DNA of 64,000 nucleotides from the NCBI RefSeq assembly GCF_900119385.1, contig NZ_FPKO01000008.1, positions 186,001 to 250,000 of the forward strand, read 5' to 3'. This document shows positions 37,787 to 47,137 of the stretch, one piece after another. A program made the translations under genes and the position numbers. Source of the DNA: Thermophilibacter mediterraneus. Its GTDB lineage: Bacteria > Actinomycetota > Coriobacteriia > Coriobacteriales > Atopobiaceae. Positions within the stretch are counted from its first letter, which is position 1; every line of letters starts with the position of its first letter. Under the pieces are notes generated by a model, which was not told the origin of the DNA, searched no databases, and saw only the letters and a program-made list of their open reading frames with translations.

Positions 37787-37840
37787 GATCTGTCCAATCT
37801 GGCGCTTTGTGCGCCGTCCTCGCAGAGATGTATCGTGCCC

Positions 37841-37903
37841 CACCTCGCACGACGCCGCCTTTGAGGGGCGATTCGACCATCAAAACGCGCGACGTGCGAG
37901 GTG
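37841..37903. repeat. Inverted repeat between the two ABC exporter genes
   Basis: CACCTCGCAC (37841-37850) and GTGCGAGGTG (37894-37903) are exact complements around a 43-base spacer in the gap between the two half-transporter genes. It could be a processing or partial termination site, or an operator. Confidence 0.55.
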
Positions 37904-37919
37904 AGCGGAGAGGCAGGGG

Positions 37920-39530
37920 CTATCTCACGCGTTCCAGCCGCCCGTCGCGGACCTCGTAGATACGGTCCGCCGCAGCGTCGAGGTCGTCCGAGTGCATAAT
38001 CGCGACCATAGTGCGGCTGCCGCGCAGGCCGGCGAGGTAGGAGCACAGACGCGAGCGCGCGCCCTCGTCGAGGTTGGCGAGCGGCTCGTCGAGAAGCACC
38101 ACCGGCTCCGGGCGCGAGAGCGCGCGCAGCAATCCCAGCTTCTGGCGCTCGCCGAGCGAGAGGTTGAGCGGCTGGTCCGTGATGGCACGCTCGGGGAGGT
38201 CGCCCAGGTCGAGCACGCGCGCGACCTCGGGGCCGGCCGCCTGGCCGAGCAGGTTATCCCCGAGCGTGCCGGGCACGACCGGCACCGGGTAGGTGAGGTA
38301 GGCCGCGCCGAGCGCCTGGGACGAGAGCTGCGCCTCGCCGTCGAGGTCGGCCGGGTCGGAGAGGCCGCGCAGGAAGTCGAGCAGACGGGACTTGCCCGTG
38401 CCGTTGGCCCCGCGGACCACGACGAGCTCGCCGGGGCGCACGTCGAAGCTCCCCGCCCAGAGCCGCTTTCCGTCCTCGCCGCGCTCCGGCGTGGCCCAGA
38501 GCGTCCCGTCCACGCGCGCCACCAGGTCCTTCTCGCCCGCCGCGAGCGCCTCGAAGCCGGAGGGCTCCGCAGCCTCGGCCGCCAGTTCGCGCAGCAGGTC
38601 GAGGTTGCCGCGCATGGCCACGCAGAAGCTCACGAGCGAGCAGCACTCCGCCATCGGCGCCTGCACGAGCGAGAAGAGCTGCCAGGCCGCAACCGCCGCG
38701 CCCAGCGTGACCGCACCCGTCGACCAGAGCGCGGCGCACACGGCGAGCACCACCACCTGCAGCGCCGGCGAGATCGCCGTCGGCAGCGCCGTCTGGACGC
38801 AGTCGGCCACGCCCTGCCGGCAGCGACGCGCCTGGTACTCCCGCGCGCATCCCGCAAAGCGCTCTGCATAGAACCCCTCGGCGCCGGAGGCGTTGGCCGC
38901 GCGCTTCTCCTCCACGACCCTGCGGATCTCCTCCTTCCAGGCGTCGCGCGCAGGCACCATCTCCACGAGCAGGCGACTCGCCTCGCGCGCCGGCGCCCAG
39001 TTGACGACGAAGTAGAGCGCGAACCCCACAAGAAACACCGGCACGAGCACCACGTCAATCGCCGCAGCGCACGCCAGCAGCGCGACGGACGCGATCAGGC
39101 ACCCCACCACGTTCACGGTGAGGTAGACCAGCATCGATCCGTAGCCAAACGCCGCCTCGTTCACGGCGGTGAGGAGGTGACCGGCGTCGTGGCGCTCGAA
39201 CGCGCGCTGCGACAGGGCGAGCACCTTGTCCACCGCATCCTTCGACGCGTCGAGCTCAGCCCACAGGTTCTCCCTCATCGGCAGCCAGTCGTCGAGCAGA
39301 AACTTCGCGAGCGCAGCCGCCAGCGTGACGGCGAGGTAGGCCGCGAGCCGCGCTACGGTCTCGCCCGGCGCCAGCGCGCCCGACGCGATGCCGTCGACGA
39401 GGCCTCCCAGCACGTAGGCCGCGCCCGCCGAGAGCACGGTCCCGGACGCCACGCCGAGCGCGAGAGCCACGCGGCGCGGCGTGGGCGCAAAGAGCGGGTA
39501 CGCCTTCCCGCGCGAGGTTCCCTTTGTCAT
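37920..39530 (-). CDS. ABC exporter half-transporter, copy 2
   Basis: A 536-residue paralogue of the next gene, with a six-segment membrane domain and an ATPase domain carrying RGANGTGKSRLLDFL, LNLSLGERQKLGLLRAL, VVLLDEPLANLD and AIMHSDDLD. From about TLWATPERG to the C-terminus the two proteins are almost identical, while the membrane domains are far apart in sequence. ATG 39530 has AAGGAG 6 bases upstream and is chosen over the in-frame ATG at 39560. Together with copy 1 it would make a complete exporter. Confidence 0.83.
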   Translation of the reverse strand: MTKGTSRGKAYPLFAPTPRRVALALGVASGTVLSAGAAYVLGGLVDGIASGALAPGETVARLAAYLAVTLAAALAKFLLDDWLPMRENLWAELDASKDAVDKVLALSQRAFERHDAGHLLTAVNEAAFGYGSMLVYLTVNVVGCLIASVALLACAAAIDVVLVPVFLVGFALYFVVNWAPAREASRLLVEMVPARDAWKEEIRRVVEEKRAANASGAEGFYAERFAGCAREYQARRCRQGVADCVQTALPTAISPALQVVVLAVCAALWSTGAVTLGAAVAAWQLFSLVQAPMAECCSLVSFCVAMRGNLDLLRELAAEAAEPSGFEALAAGEKDLVARVDGTLWATPERGEDGKRLWAGSFDVRPGELVVVRGANGTGKSRLLDFLRGLSDPADLDGEAQLSSQALGAAYLTYPVPVVPGTLGDNLLGQAAGPEVARVLDLGDLPERAITDQPLNLSLGERQKLGLLRALSRPEPVVLLDEPLANLDEGARSRLCSYLAGLRGSRTMVAIMHSDDLDAAADRIYEVRDGRLERVR

Positions 39531-39623
39531 GTTCTTCTCCTTCCACGAGACTGACGTCATCGTAGGGGCAAGAAGAACAGCGCAGGTCAGGACAGCGCCG
39601 CGTCCGAAACCGCGTCCTCAGAC

Positions 39624-39674
39624 ACCCGAAGATCCGGCGCACCGCCCTTATGGGAGTGCGCCGGACCTTCGGGT
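39624..39674 (-). terminator. Terminator after the glycosyltransferase gene
   Basis: ACCCGAA...TCCGGCGCAC (39624-39642) pairs with GTGCGCCGGA...TTCGGGT (39656-39674), interrupted by a 2-base mismatch, 26 bases past the glycosyltransferase stop. It may also shield the ABC genes from read-through. Confidence 0.75.
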
Positions 39675-39699
39675 TGCGTTGCGCGTGTTGCGGGCGCGC

Positions 39700-41004
39700 C
39701 TACGCGGCGTCCCCGCCCACGACGTCGTCGACGTTGACCACGACGTCGTGCTTGGTGGGCACCCACTCGACCTTCTTGAACAGGGCGACCACCGTGATGG
39801 GGATGTAGGTCATCATGAACAGCGGGAACGTGAAGAGGTTGGTGATGACGCGCCACTTCTTCTTGGCGTGGATGTGGCTGCGCTCGGAGACCGTGGTGAT
39901 GATCGCCAGGATGAGAAACACGACGTACATCGAGGCAAAGGTCATGATGAGCGAGCCCACGCACATGTCGAGCTCGCTCTGCGTGGCGATGAACCCGTGG
40001 CTGAGCGAGCCGACGATCAGGTAGGTGGCGTTCACGAAAAACGACAGCAGCGTCAAGATCATGCCCGGGGCGACCGTCATGAGCATGTCGTAGCTCGCGA
40101 AGCGGCCCTTGGAGATACCCTTCACAAGGTCGCGACCGTAGCTGAAGAACACCTGGTAGAAGCCCTTGGTCCAGCGCATGCGCTGCACCCAGGAGGCCTT
40201 GAGGGTGACGGGCTGCTCGTCGAAGAACTCCGCGGGCGCGTAGCCGATCTGCACGTTGTTGGCGCAGCAGAACGTCGAGAACTGGATGTCCTCGGTGAGC
40301 GTGTGGAAGCCCCAGCCGTGCATGCCGCGCACGATGCGCTCGGAGACCATCCAGCCCGAGCCCGAGATGGCGCAGCTCGTCCCCATCATCATGCGGGCGT
40401 TGTTGAGGAACTTCGCCTCGCGCATGAACCAGAGGGCGTAGGCCGAGCTGATCCAGCTGGAGTCGAAGTTCTTGGAGTTGCGATAGCCCGTGCAGACGAG
40501 GTAGCCCGCGTCAAAGGCCTGGTTCATGACCTTGAGGTAGTCGCGGGAGACGAGGTTGTCGGCGTCAAAGACGATGAACGCCTCGTAGCGGTCGCCGTAC
40601 TCGTTGAGGATGCGGTCGAAGCCGTAGTCCATCGCCCAGCTCTTGCCGCGACGCGCGAGGTCGTTGCGGTCCCAGACGATGGCGCCGGCCTCCTCGGCCG
40701 CGGCGTGCGTGTTGTCGGTGCAGGCGTCGCACACCACGAAGACGTCCATGAGCTCGCGCGGGTAGTCCTGGTCGAAGATCGAGCGCACGAGGTTGCCGAT
40801 GACGAGCTCCTCGTTGTGGGCGGAGATGAAGAACGCGTAGCGGTGCTGCCGCTTTGCCTCCGGCAGGCGCACCGTCCCCTTGAGGAGCACGCGGATGATG
40901 TAGACGATCTGGTAGAAGTACGCCAGCGTGAAGAAGAGCCAGATGACCATGTTAAATATCACGAGCGGCGTCAGTCCGAGCCGGTTGAACTCAAGCATGG
41001 GCAT
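39700..41004 (-). CDS. Membrane family-2 glycosyltransferase
   Basis: A 434-residue processive GT2 enzyme. An N-terminal membrane segment (about residues 12-40) precedes a GT-A domain with ISAHNEELVIGNLVRSI, CDACTDNTH, the metal site FDADN, the acceptor-site TED (HTLTEDIQFS) and the QRMRW motif (QRMRWTKG) typical of synthases such as cellulose, hyaluronan or PNAG enzymes; three or so membrane segments follow. Its polymer is unknown. GGAGGGG precedes the start. It stands alone between ABC exporters and rluD. Confidence 0.87.
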   Translation of the reverse strand: MPMLEFNRLGLTPLVIFNMVIWLFFTLAYFYQIVYIIRVLLKGTVRLPEAKRQHRYAFFISAHNEELVIGNLVRSIFDQDYPRELMDVFVVCDACTDNTHAAAEEAGAIVWDRNDLARRGKSWAMDYGFDRILNEYGDRYEAFIVFDADNLVSRDYLKVMNQAFDAGYLVCTGYRNSKNFDSSWISSAYALWFMREAKFLNNARMMMGTSCAISGSGWMVSERIVRGMHGWGFHTLTEDIQFSTFCCANNVQIGYAPAEFFDEQPVTLKASWVQRMRWTKGFYQVFFSYGRDLVKGISKGRFASYDMLMTVAPGMILTLLSFFVNATYLIVGSLSHGFIATQSELDMCVGSLIMTFASMYVVFLILAIITTVSERSHIHAKKKWRVITNLFTFPLFMMTYIPITVVALFKKVEWVPTKHDVVVNVDDVVGGDAA

Positions 41005-41031
41005 GTCAGCGAACCCCTCCGTCGTAGCCTG

Positions 41032-42048
41032 CTAGGCGCCGAGCGCAGGACAGATCTCCTCGCCCGCCCCGGTGCGCCCCATCGAGCTTTCCTTCAGTGA
41101 TTCTAGTACATCGAGCAGGTCGTCCGGCAGCCGGTCGGCGACCTCTACGACCTCTCCGGTCTCGGGGTGGTCGAAGCGCACGCGCCACGAGTGGAGGAAC
41201 TGGCGCGAGAGGCCGCGGTTGACGCGCTCGTCGCCGCGCCCGTAGAGCTGGTCGCCCACGAGGGGGTGACCGATGTGGCGCATGTGGACGCGGATCTGGT
41301 GGGTGCGGCCGGTGTAGAGGTGGCACTCCATGAGGGTGTAGCCCTCGTCGCGCCGCCCCGCCTCGAAGCGCTCGAGCACGCGGAAGGTCGTGATGGCCTC
41401 GCGCGCGCCGGGCGCGTCCGAGACCGCCATGCGGATGCGGTCGCGCGTGGAGCGGGCGATGCCCGTCTCGATGGTCCCCTCGTCGTGCGCCACGTAGCCG
41501 TGGACGAGCGTCACGTAGCGACGGTCGAGCACGCGCAGGCGGATGAGGTCCTGCAGGGCCCTCTGCGTGGCGTCGTCCTTGGCGGCGAGCATGAGGCCCG
41601 TGGTGTCCATGTCGAGGCGGTGCACGATGCCGGGCCGCTCCTCGCCCTGGAGCATGCCGAGGTGGTCGTAGCCGCAGTGGGCCACGAGCGCGTTGGCGAG
41701 CGTGTCGTCGACGTGGCCCGGACTCGGGTGGCACACGAGGCCCGCCTGCTTGGAGAGGACGATGAGGTAGTCGTCCTCGTAGCGGATGTCGAGCGCGATG
41801 TAGGGGTTGGGCGCGAGCAGGCCGCCCGCAGGCTCGGGCTCGTCCACGAGGGCGCGGACGCGGTCGCCGAGGAGGACCCGCTCGGACTTGCTCGTCGCGG
41901 GCGTCTCGTTGATGGTGACGCCGCCCCCCTCCACCAGGCGGGCGCAGGCGGAGCGGCTCGGCATGTCGTCGGCCGCGGCGAGGAAGGCGTCGAGGCGCAT
42001 GCCGTCCGACTCGGGCCCCACGAGCAGGTTGACGAGGCGCTGGGGCAT
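41032..42048 (-). CDS. rluD: 23S rRNA pseudouridine synthase, RluD-like
   Basis: A 338-residue RluA-family enzyme. An N-terminal S4 RNA-binding domain (MRLDAFLAAADDMPSRSACA) precedes the catalytic domain with PGIVHRLDMDTTGLML (the catalytic Asp in HRLD), YVTLVHGYV and GRTHQIRVHMRHIGHPLVGD. The ATG at 42046-42048 has AAAGGAG 8 bases upstream; the much longer upstream frame is not coding. Which uridines it modifies cannot be read here. lspA-rluD adjacency is common in bacteria, and here an insertion element sits between them. Confidence 0.9.
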   Translation of the reverse strand: MPQRLVNLLVGPESDGMRLDAFLAAADDMPSRSACARLVEGGGVTINETPATSKSERVLLGDRVRALVDEPEPAGGLLAPNPYIALDIRYEDDYLIVLSKQAGLVCHPSPGHVDDTLANALVAHCGYDHLGMLQGEERPGIVHRLDMDTTGLMLAAKDDATQRALQDLIRLRVLDRRYVTLVHGYVAHDEGTIETGIARSTRDRIRMAVSDAPGAREAITTFRVLERFEAGRRDEGYTLMECHLYTGRTHQIRVHMRHIGHPLVGDQLYGRGDERVNRGLSRQFLHSWRVRFDHPETGEVVEVADRLPDDLLDVLESLKESSMGRTGAGEEICPALGA

Positions 42049-42123
42049 GGGGTCGGGCTCCTTTCCGGCGGCGGGCTGCGGTCGCCGCGCGGCGCGGGCC
42101 GGCGCGGCTGCTCTCGGCAGGCT

Positions 42124-42129
42124 ATCGTA
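42124..42129 (-). promoter_or_regulatory. Extended -10 promoter of rluD
   Basis: Reverse-strand TGCTACGAT (TACGAT at 42124-42129) lies about 75 bases upstream of the rluD start. No -35 match is seen. Confidence 0.45.
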
Positions 42130-42355
42130 GCACGGGCGACGCGGCCGCGGGATCGGGGCCGGGGCGAGGCAGAGGGGCCGGCTGGAGGCTCTTCTCGCCT
42201 CGATAGGCGTTACCTTGACAGGGCGCGGGTTCGCACAATTCCGAGTTTGTGCGACCGCGAGGTCGCAGTGGAGCGGATTCGTGGGCGAGAAGAACCTCGG
42301 GCAGGGGAAAACCCCTGTTGACACGGCGTCGACCGGAGACGAGGGCATCGCGATG

Positions 42356-43560
42356 CCGCACAGTTTCGAAATTGTGGCCCCTAACGAGAAGCATAGTCCC
42401 AGGGTTTCTGTCCGGTCGCCGGAGTACGCTCGCGGCGCAGGGCACGACGGCGTGGGGAGGTCGCGATGGCGAGCATGACGGGCAGGGACGTGGCGGCGGC
42501 GAACGGCGGGGACGGGACGCTGGTCGACTGGATGGCGCGCTTCGGCACCGAGGAGGCCTGCGAGGAGGAGCTGCTGCGCAGGATGTTCCCGGAGGGGTTC
42601 CGCTGCCCCTCCTGCGGGCACGCCAGGTGCGCCCGGGTCAGGGGCCGGGCGCGCAAGTGGCAGTGCACGCGCTGCTCCAGGCAGTTCTCCGTCACGGCGG
42701 GCACCGCGATGAGGGGCACCAAGCTGCCGCTGGTCAAGTGGTTCCTCGCCGCCTACCTGATGACGCACTCCAAGCGCGGGGTCTCCGCGATCGAGCTCGC
42801 GAGGCACCTCGGGGTCTCCGAGCGCACCGCCGGCTACGTGCTGCTGCGCCTCCGCGGCGCCATGGCCAGATCGGAGTCCGTTCAAGCGGCTTGACGGCAC
42901 CGTCGAGGTCGACGAGATGTACCTCGGGGCGACGGTCGCCGGGAGGGTGGGCCGCGGCTGCGAGAAGGTGCCCCTGCTCGTCGCCGTCGAGGCCCCCGGC
43001 CCGCGCGGCCCGGGCCGCTGCTCGGCCAGGGTCGCCTCCGACGTGACGGCGGGCTCCTACCGGGAGTTCCTCCGCGCCCGCGTCAGCGTGCTCGCCCGCG
43101 TGCGCTTCGACGGCTTCCTGCCCATAGGCTGCGCGGTCGCGTCGTGGCCGCGCGCCGAGGCCGGCAGGTCGCCCTCGGGCGGGGCGCCGGGGACGTGGCT
43201 GCGCCTGGCGCACAAGGTGATCTCCAACCTGCGCGCTTACGCCCAGGGGACCTACCACGGGCTCTCGAGGACGCGGACGCAGGGCTTCGTGGACGAGTTC
43301 TGCTGGAGGTACTCGCACCGCGCCCCGGGAGGGCCCGGGATCGCCTCGGAGCTGCTGGGGGAGGCCGCGCGCGGTCACGTGCCGAGGGCCGACCTGCTCT
43401 CCTCGACGTTCTCGGCGCAGGGCCCGGGCAGGAGGTTCAGGAACGCGGGGCGGGAGCGCCGCGAGAACGAGGGGTGGGTCGCGGCGGCGATCGCCGAGGC
43501 GGCGAAGGAGCGGATGGCTAACTATGCCGCTCGTTAGGGGCCACATTCGAAATTGTGCGG
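42356..43560 (+). mobile_element. IS1595-family-like insertion sequence
   Basis: A 1205-base element bounded by imperfect terminal inverted repeats: left end CCGCACAGTTTCGAAATTGT... (42356-42387), right end, on the reverse strand, CCGCACAATTTCGAATGTGG... (43531-43560), alike except for one substitution and a 2-base length difference. It carries a single frameshifted transposase. The 8 bases outside each end do not match, so no target-site duplication survives. It separates rluD from lspA, genes that are often adjacent. Confidence 0.82.
42466..43537 (+). pseudogene. IS1595-like transposase, frameshifted
   Basis: The first frame (42466-42894) holds an N-terminal zinc ribbon, CPSCGHARCARVRGRARKWQ then CTRCSRQFSV, and the IS1595-typical KWFLAAYLMTHSKRGVSAIE. 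It ends prematurely. The second frame (to 43537) holds the DDE-type core: VEVDEMYLG, then KVISNLRAYAQGTYHG and FVDEFCWRYSHR, which resemble the SNLK..GTHHG and LDEF.FRFNRR signatures of the family. Removing one T near 42877 joins them as ARSEPFKRLDGTVEVDEMYL, so a one-base insertion explains the break. GGGGAGG precedes the ATG, and the stop lies inside the right inverted repeat. Confidence 0.85.
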
Positions 43561-43623
43561 CCGGGCCGCCAGGCGGCCGGCCGGGCGGGGCGGGGCGCGG
43601 CTGGAGCTTCGACCCGCCCGGGG

Positions 43624-44184
43624 TCAGCGCCCCTCCCCCGCCGCGCGCTCGCGCTCCGCGTCCCAGCGCCAGAAGAGCACGAGGGCCACGACGACGCCGC
43701 AGGTCACGAAGATGTCGGCAACGTTGAAGATCGCGAAGTCGACGAACGTGGTCTTGAAGAAGTCGGTGACCGCCCCGAGCGCGACCCGGTCGATCGCGTT
43801 GCCCACTCCCCCGCCGGCCACCGCCCCCAGCACGAGGGCGATGGGGAGCGGCACCTCCGTACGGAACGCCGCGACCCAGACGCCGAGCGCAAGGATCGCC
43901 GCGGCGATGAGGACGAAGACGGGGCCCGCGCCCTCGCCGAGCGAGAAGGCCGCCCCCGTGTTGAACACGAGGCTGAGGTCCATCACGCCCGGAATCAGCG
44001 TGACGGGCTCGCCGGGCACGAGCGCCGCGCGCGCGGCGGCCTTGCTCAGCTGGTCGAGGGCGACGACCGCCGCCGCGACCAGGGCGAACAGCGCGAGCCT
44101 GCGCGCGGACGGGCGCGGGCGCGACCCCGAGGAAGCGTGCGGGTTTAGGACGCTTCCCGGGCCGAAACCGTCCGAACCCCGCAC
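43624..44184 (-). CDS. lspA: Lipoprotein signal peptidase
   Basis: A 186-residue membrane aspartyl protease that cleaves prolipoprotein signal peptides. Four hydrophobic segments are present, with the family motifs ALDQLSKA, FNTGAAFSL, GGGVGNAIDRVALGAVTDFF (first catalytic Asp) and FAIFNVADIFVT (second Asp). No ATG, GTG or TTG occurs in the last 25 codons before the first membrane helix, so GTG 44184, with GGAGAAGAAC in front, is the best start; the open frame to 44283 runs through two palindromes and is probably not translated. It follows ileS, the classical partner. Confidence 0.88.
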   Translation of the reverse strand: MRGSDGFGPGSVLNPHASSGSRPRPSARRLALFALVAAAVVALDQLSKAAARAALVPGEPVTLIPGVMDLSLVFNTGAAFSLGEGAGPVFVLIAAAILALGVWVAAFRTEVPLPIALVLGAVAGGGVGNAIDRVALGAVTDFFKTTFVDFAIFNVADIFVTCGVVVALVLFWRWDAERERAAGEGR

Positions 44185-44257
44185 GTTCTTCTCCGCCGCG
44201 TCGGACTCGTGCTGGTTCCGGACGGAATCGTCGCCAAAACCGTCCGGAACCCGCACG
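44137..44257. repeat. Two adjacent palindromic units between ileS and lspA
   Basis: Unit A (44137-44184) runs from GTGCGGGTTTAGGACG to CGTCCGAACCCCGCAC; unit B (44208-44257) pairs GTGCTGGTTCCGGACGG with CCGTCCGGAACCCGCAC, 17 bases with one mismatch. The units resemble each other, like a REP-type pair. Unit A covers the proposed lspA start codon. Confidence 0.8.
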
Positions 44258-44286
44258 TCCCTGTCACCTTGGCAGCCGGCCACGCG

Positions 44287-47124
44287 CTACTCCGCGTCCC
44301 CGTGTGCCGCCACGGCGTCGTGGCAGCGCGGGCACAGGCCGTCCTCGCCGAGCTCGCGGAAGTTCCAGCAGCGCGGGCACTTCTCGCCCGCCGCGGGCTC
44401 GACGGAGCACGTCAGCTCCTCGCCCTCAACGAGCTCGACCTCGGAGCACACGAAGGGCTCGGCGAGGTCGCAGCCGAGCTCGCCGGAGAGCAGCCCGTAG
44501 GCCTCCGCCGGCGCCACGAGCGTGACGCGCGCGGCCTGCGTGGTCTTCTCGGCGAGCGTGCCGTCGGCCACCGCGGTCTCGTAGGCCTTGGTGAACGCGG
44601 CACGGGCCTCCACGACGGCGTCGTAGGCGGGCAGGTAGCGCTCGTAGACCTCGGCGGTCCAGGGCGCCTGGTACCAGTCGAGAAGGGCGGCGAACTCCTG
44701 GCCGTCGCGCAGGGACGCGGGCAGGTAGGCCATGGCCTCGTCGGTGGTGTAGACGAGGATCGGCTGCAGGTCGTGCACAAGCATCGAGAGGATCTGCGCC
44801 CAGACGGTGAGCGCGGAGCGGCGCTCGTAGGAGTCCTTCTCGCCGCAGTACACGCGGTCCTTGGTGGCGTTGAGGTAGCCGTTGGAGAGCTCGGTGATCA
44901 CGTAGTCGTAGAGCGTGCGGTAGACCTGGTTGAAGCGGTAGCCCTCGTAGGCGGCGCTCACCTGGTCGTGGACCTGGCACAGGCGCGCGAGCGTGAGCTT
45001 GTCGTAGGGCGTGAGCTCGTCGTAGGGCACCGCGTCGGTCGCCGGGTCGAACTGGCCCTCGATCTCGCCGAGGAGGAACCGCAGGGTGTTGCGGAAGCGG
45101 CGGTAGGCCTCGCCCACGTGGTCGAGGATCGCGTCGTCGCAGGGGATGTCGTTGGACGTGTCGACCGAGGTGACCCACAGGCGCAGGATGTCGGCGCCGC
45201 GGGTGTCGCACTCGGCGTTGGGATCGATGACGTTGCCGAGCGACTTGGACATCTTGCGGCCCTGGCCGTCGAGGGTGAACCCCTGGGAGACCACCGACTT
45301 GTACGGCGCGACGCCGTAGGCGCCCACCGACGTCATGAGCGAGCTCATGAACCAGCCGCGGTGCTGGTCGGAGCCCTCGAGGTACATGTCGGCCGGGAAC
45401 TTGAGGTTGTCGCGGTGGCGGCAGACGGCGGTGTGGGAGACGCCGGAGTCCCACCACACGTCGAGGATGTCGGAGTTGGCCTTGAGGTGATGGGAGCCGC
45501 ACTTGGGGCAGACGCAGGCGTCGCCGAGGTAGCTCGCCGGGTCGTCGGTGAACCAGGCGTCGGAGCCCTTCTCCCTGAAGAGCGCGATCACGGCGTCGAG
45601 CGTGTCGTCGTTCATGACGGTCTCGCCGCAGTCGGCGCAGGTGTAGGCCGGGATCGGCACGCCCCAGTTGCGCTGTCGGCTGATGCACCAGTCGGGGCGA
45701 CCCTCGACCATCGAGCCGATGCGCTTGATGGCGTGGCCCGGGTAGAAGCGGACCTTCGAGAGCTCCTCGAGCGCCTGCTCGCGGAGGCTGCGGCCGCCCG
45801 CGAGCGGCTTGTCCATCGAGACGAACCACTGGCTCGTGGCGCGGAAGATGACGGGCTCCTTGCAGCGCCAGCAGTGCGGGTAGCTGTGGTTGATGTCCTC
45901 GTGCAGGATCAGCGTGCCGCGCTCGCGCAGCCACTCGATGATCTTGGGGTTGGCCTCGTTGACCTCCATGCCGGACCACGGGCCGCCCGTGCCCATCTTG
46001 TCGCCCACGAAGAAGCGGCCGTCGTCGTCGACCGGCATGACCGTGGGGATGCCGAACTTCTGGCCGGCGAGGTAGTCGTCCACACCGTGGCCGGGCGCGC
46101 AGTGGACGATGCCGGTGCCGTCGTCGAGGGTCACGTAGTCGGCGTAGATGAACTCGCCCGTCTCGCCCTGGTCGGCAAAGATGGGCTGCTTGTAGCGGTT
46201 GTGCGCGAGGGCCTCGCCCGTGGCGCGCCAGGGCTCGCCGTCCGCTCCGCGCACGAGCTCGAGCTCGCCGTAGCCGAACTTCGCCACGAGGCGCTCCGCC
46301 AGGGCCTCGGCCACGATCTCGGCGTGACCGTCGTGCACGAGCGCGACGTAGGTGGCCTCGGGGTGCAGGATGACGGCGTCGTCTGCCGGCAGGGTCCAGG
46401 GCGTGGTGGTCCAGATGTCCACGAACAGGCGCCCGGCCCACTCCTCAAGCCCCTCGGGGACCGTGGTCATCTCGAAGCGCACGAAGATGGCGGGCGAGAC
46501 CTCGTCGCCGTACTCGATCTCGGCCTCGGCGAGGGCGGTGTGGCAGTGGGAGCACCAGTGCACGGGCTTGGAGCCCTGCGTGATGGCGCCGGCGTCGAAG
46601 ATGGCCTTGAAGATCTCGATGTCGGTGGCGTCGTAGTCGTTGACGTAAGTGAGGTAGGGGTTGTCCCACTCCCCCAGCACGCCCAGGCGCTTGAAGCCCT
46701 GGCGCTGGGTGTCGACCTGCTCGACGGCCATCTTGCGGCACAGCTCGCGGATCTTCTCGGTGGGGAGCTGGTTGAACTTCTCCGTGCCGAGCATGGTCTC
46801 GACCTTGTGCTCGATGGGCTGGCCGTGGCAGTCCCAGCCGGGGACGTAGGGCGTCTGGTAGCCGCGCATGGACCAGTAGCGGTTGATGATGTCCTTGGAG
46901 ATCTTGTTCTGGGCGTGGCCGAGGTGGATGGGGCCGTTGGCGTACGGGGGGCCGTCGTGCAGGACGAACTTGTCGTGACCCTCGTTCTTGGCGATCATCT
47001 GCTCGTAGACGTGGTTCTCCTCCCACATCGCGAGGCGCTTGGGCTCGTTCTGCGCCAGGCTGGCGCGCATCGGAAAGCCCGTGCTCGGCAGGTTGGTCGT
47101 CTTCTTGTACTCGTTTTTCGCCAC
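44287..47124 (-). CDS. ileS: Isoleucine--tRNA ligase
   Basis: A 945-residue class I synthetase. Motifs: HIGH in PPYANGPIHLGHAQNK, the editing-domain WTTTPWTLPADDAV, the Ile-specific GWDCHGQPIE, and the KMSKS loop GRKMSKSLGNVIDP. The C-terminal zinc finger CPRCWNFRELGEDGLCPRC is complete. The GTG at 47122-47124 with AAGGAGGAG upstream is the start; the frame remains open into the leader. Expression is very likely controlled by the T-box in the leader, responding to uncharged tRNA-Ile. Confidence 0.96.
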   Translation of the reverse strand: MAKNEYKKTTNLPSTGFPMRASLAQNEPKRLAMWEENHVYEQMIAKNEGHDKFVLHDGPPYANGPIHLGHAQNKISKDIINRYWSMRGYQTPYVPGWDCHGQPIEHKVETMLGTEKFNQLPTEKIRELCRKMAVEQVDTQRQGFKRLGVLGEWDNPYLTYVNDYDATDIEIFKAIFDAGAITQGSKPVHWCSHCHTALAEAEIEYGDEVSPAIFVRFEMTTVPEGLEEWAGRLFVDIWTTTPWTLPADDAVILHPEATYVALVHDGHAEIVAEALAERLVAKFGYGELELVRGADGEPWRATGEALAHNRYKQPIFADQGETGEFIYADYVTLDDGTGIVHCAPGHGVDDYLAGQKFGIPTVMPVDDDGRFFVGDKMGTGGPWSGMEVNEANPKIIEWLRERGTLILHEDINHSYPHCWRCKEPVIFRATSQWFVSMDKPLAGGRSLREQALEELSKVRFYPGHAIKRIGSMVEGRPDWCISRQRNWGVPIPAYTCADCGETVMNDDTLDAVIALFREKGSDAWFTDDPASYLGDACVCPKCGSHHLKANSDILDVWWDSGVSHTAVCRHRDNLKFPADMYLEGSDQHRGWFMSSLMTSVGAYGVAPYKSVVSQGFTLDGQGRKMSKSLGNVIDPNAECDTRGADILRLWVTSVDTSNDIPCDDAILDHVGEAYRRFRNTLRFLLGEIEGQFDPATDAVPYDELTPYDKLTLARLCQVHDQVSAAYEGYRFNQVYRTLYDYVITELSNGYLNATKDRVYCGEKDSYERRSALTVWAQILSMLVHDLQPILVYTTDEAMAYLPASLRDGQEFAALLDWYQAPWTAEVYERYLPAYDAVVEARAAFTKAYETAVADGTLAEKTTQAARVTLVAPAEAYGLLSGELGCDLAEPFVCSEVELVEGEELTCSVEPAAGEKCPRCWNFRELGEDGLCPRCHDAVAAHGDAE

Positions 47125-47137
47125 GCTCTCCTCCTTC

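Noticed and set aside
42232-42258. TCGCACAA / TTTGTGCGA hairpin as another insertion-sequence end or operator
   Set aside because: Eight paired bases only, with no partner end and no gene directly linked; too weak to call.
42356-43560. Target-site duplication of the IS1595-like element
   Set aside because: The 8 bases on each side (TCGCGATG and CCGGGCCG) do not match.
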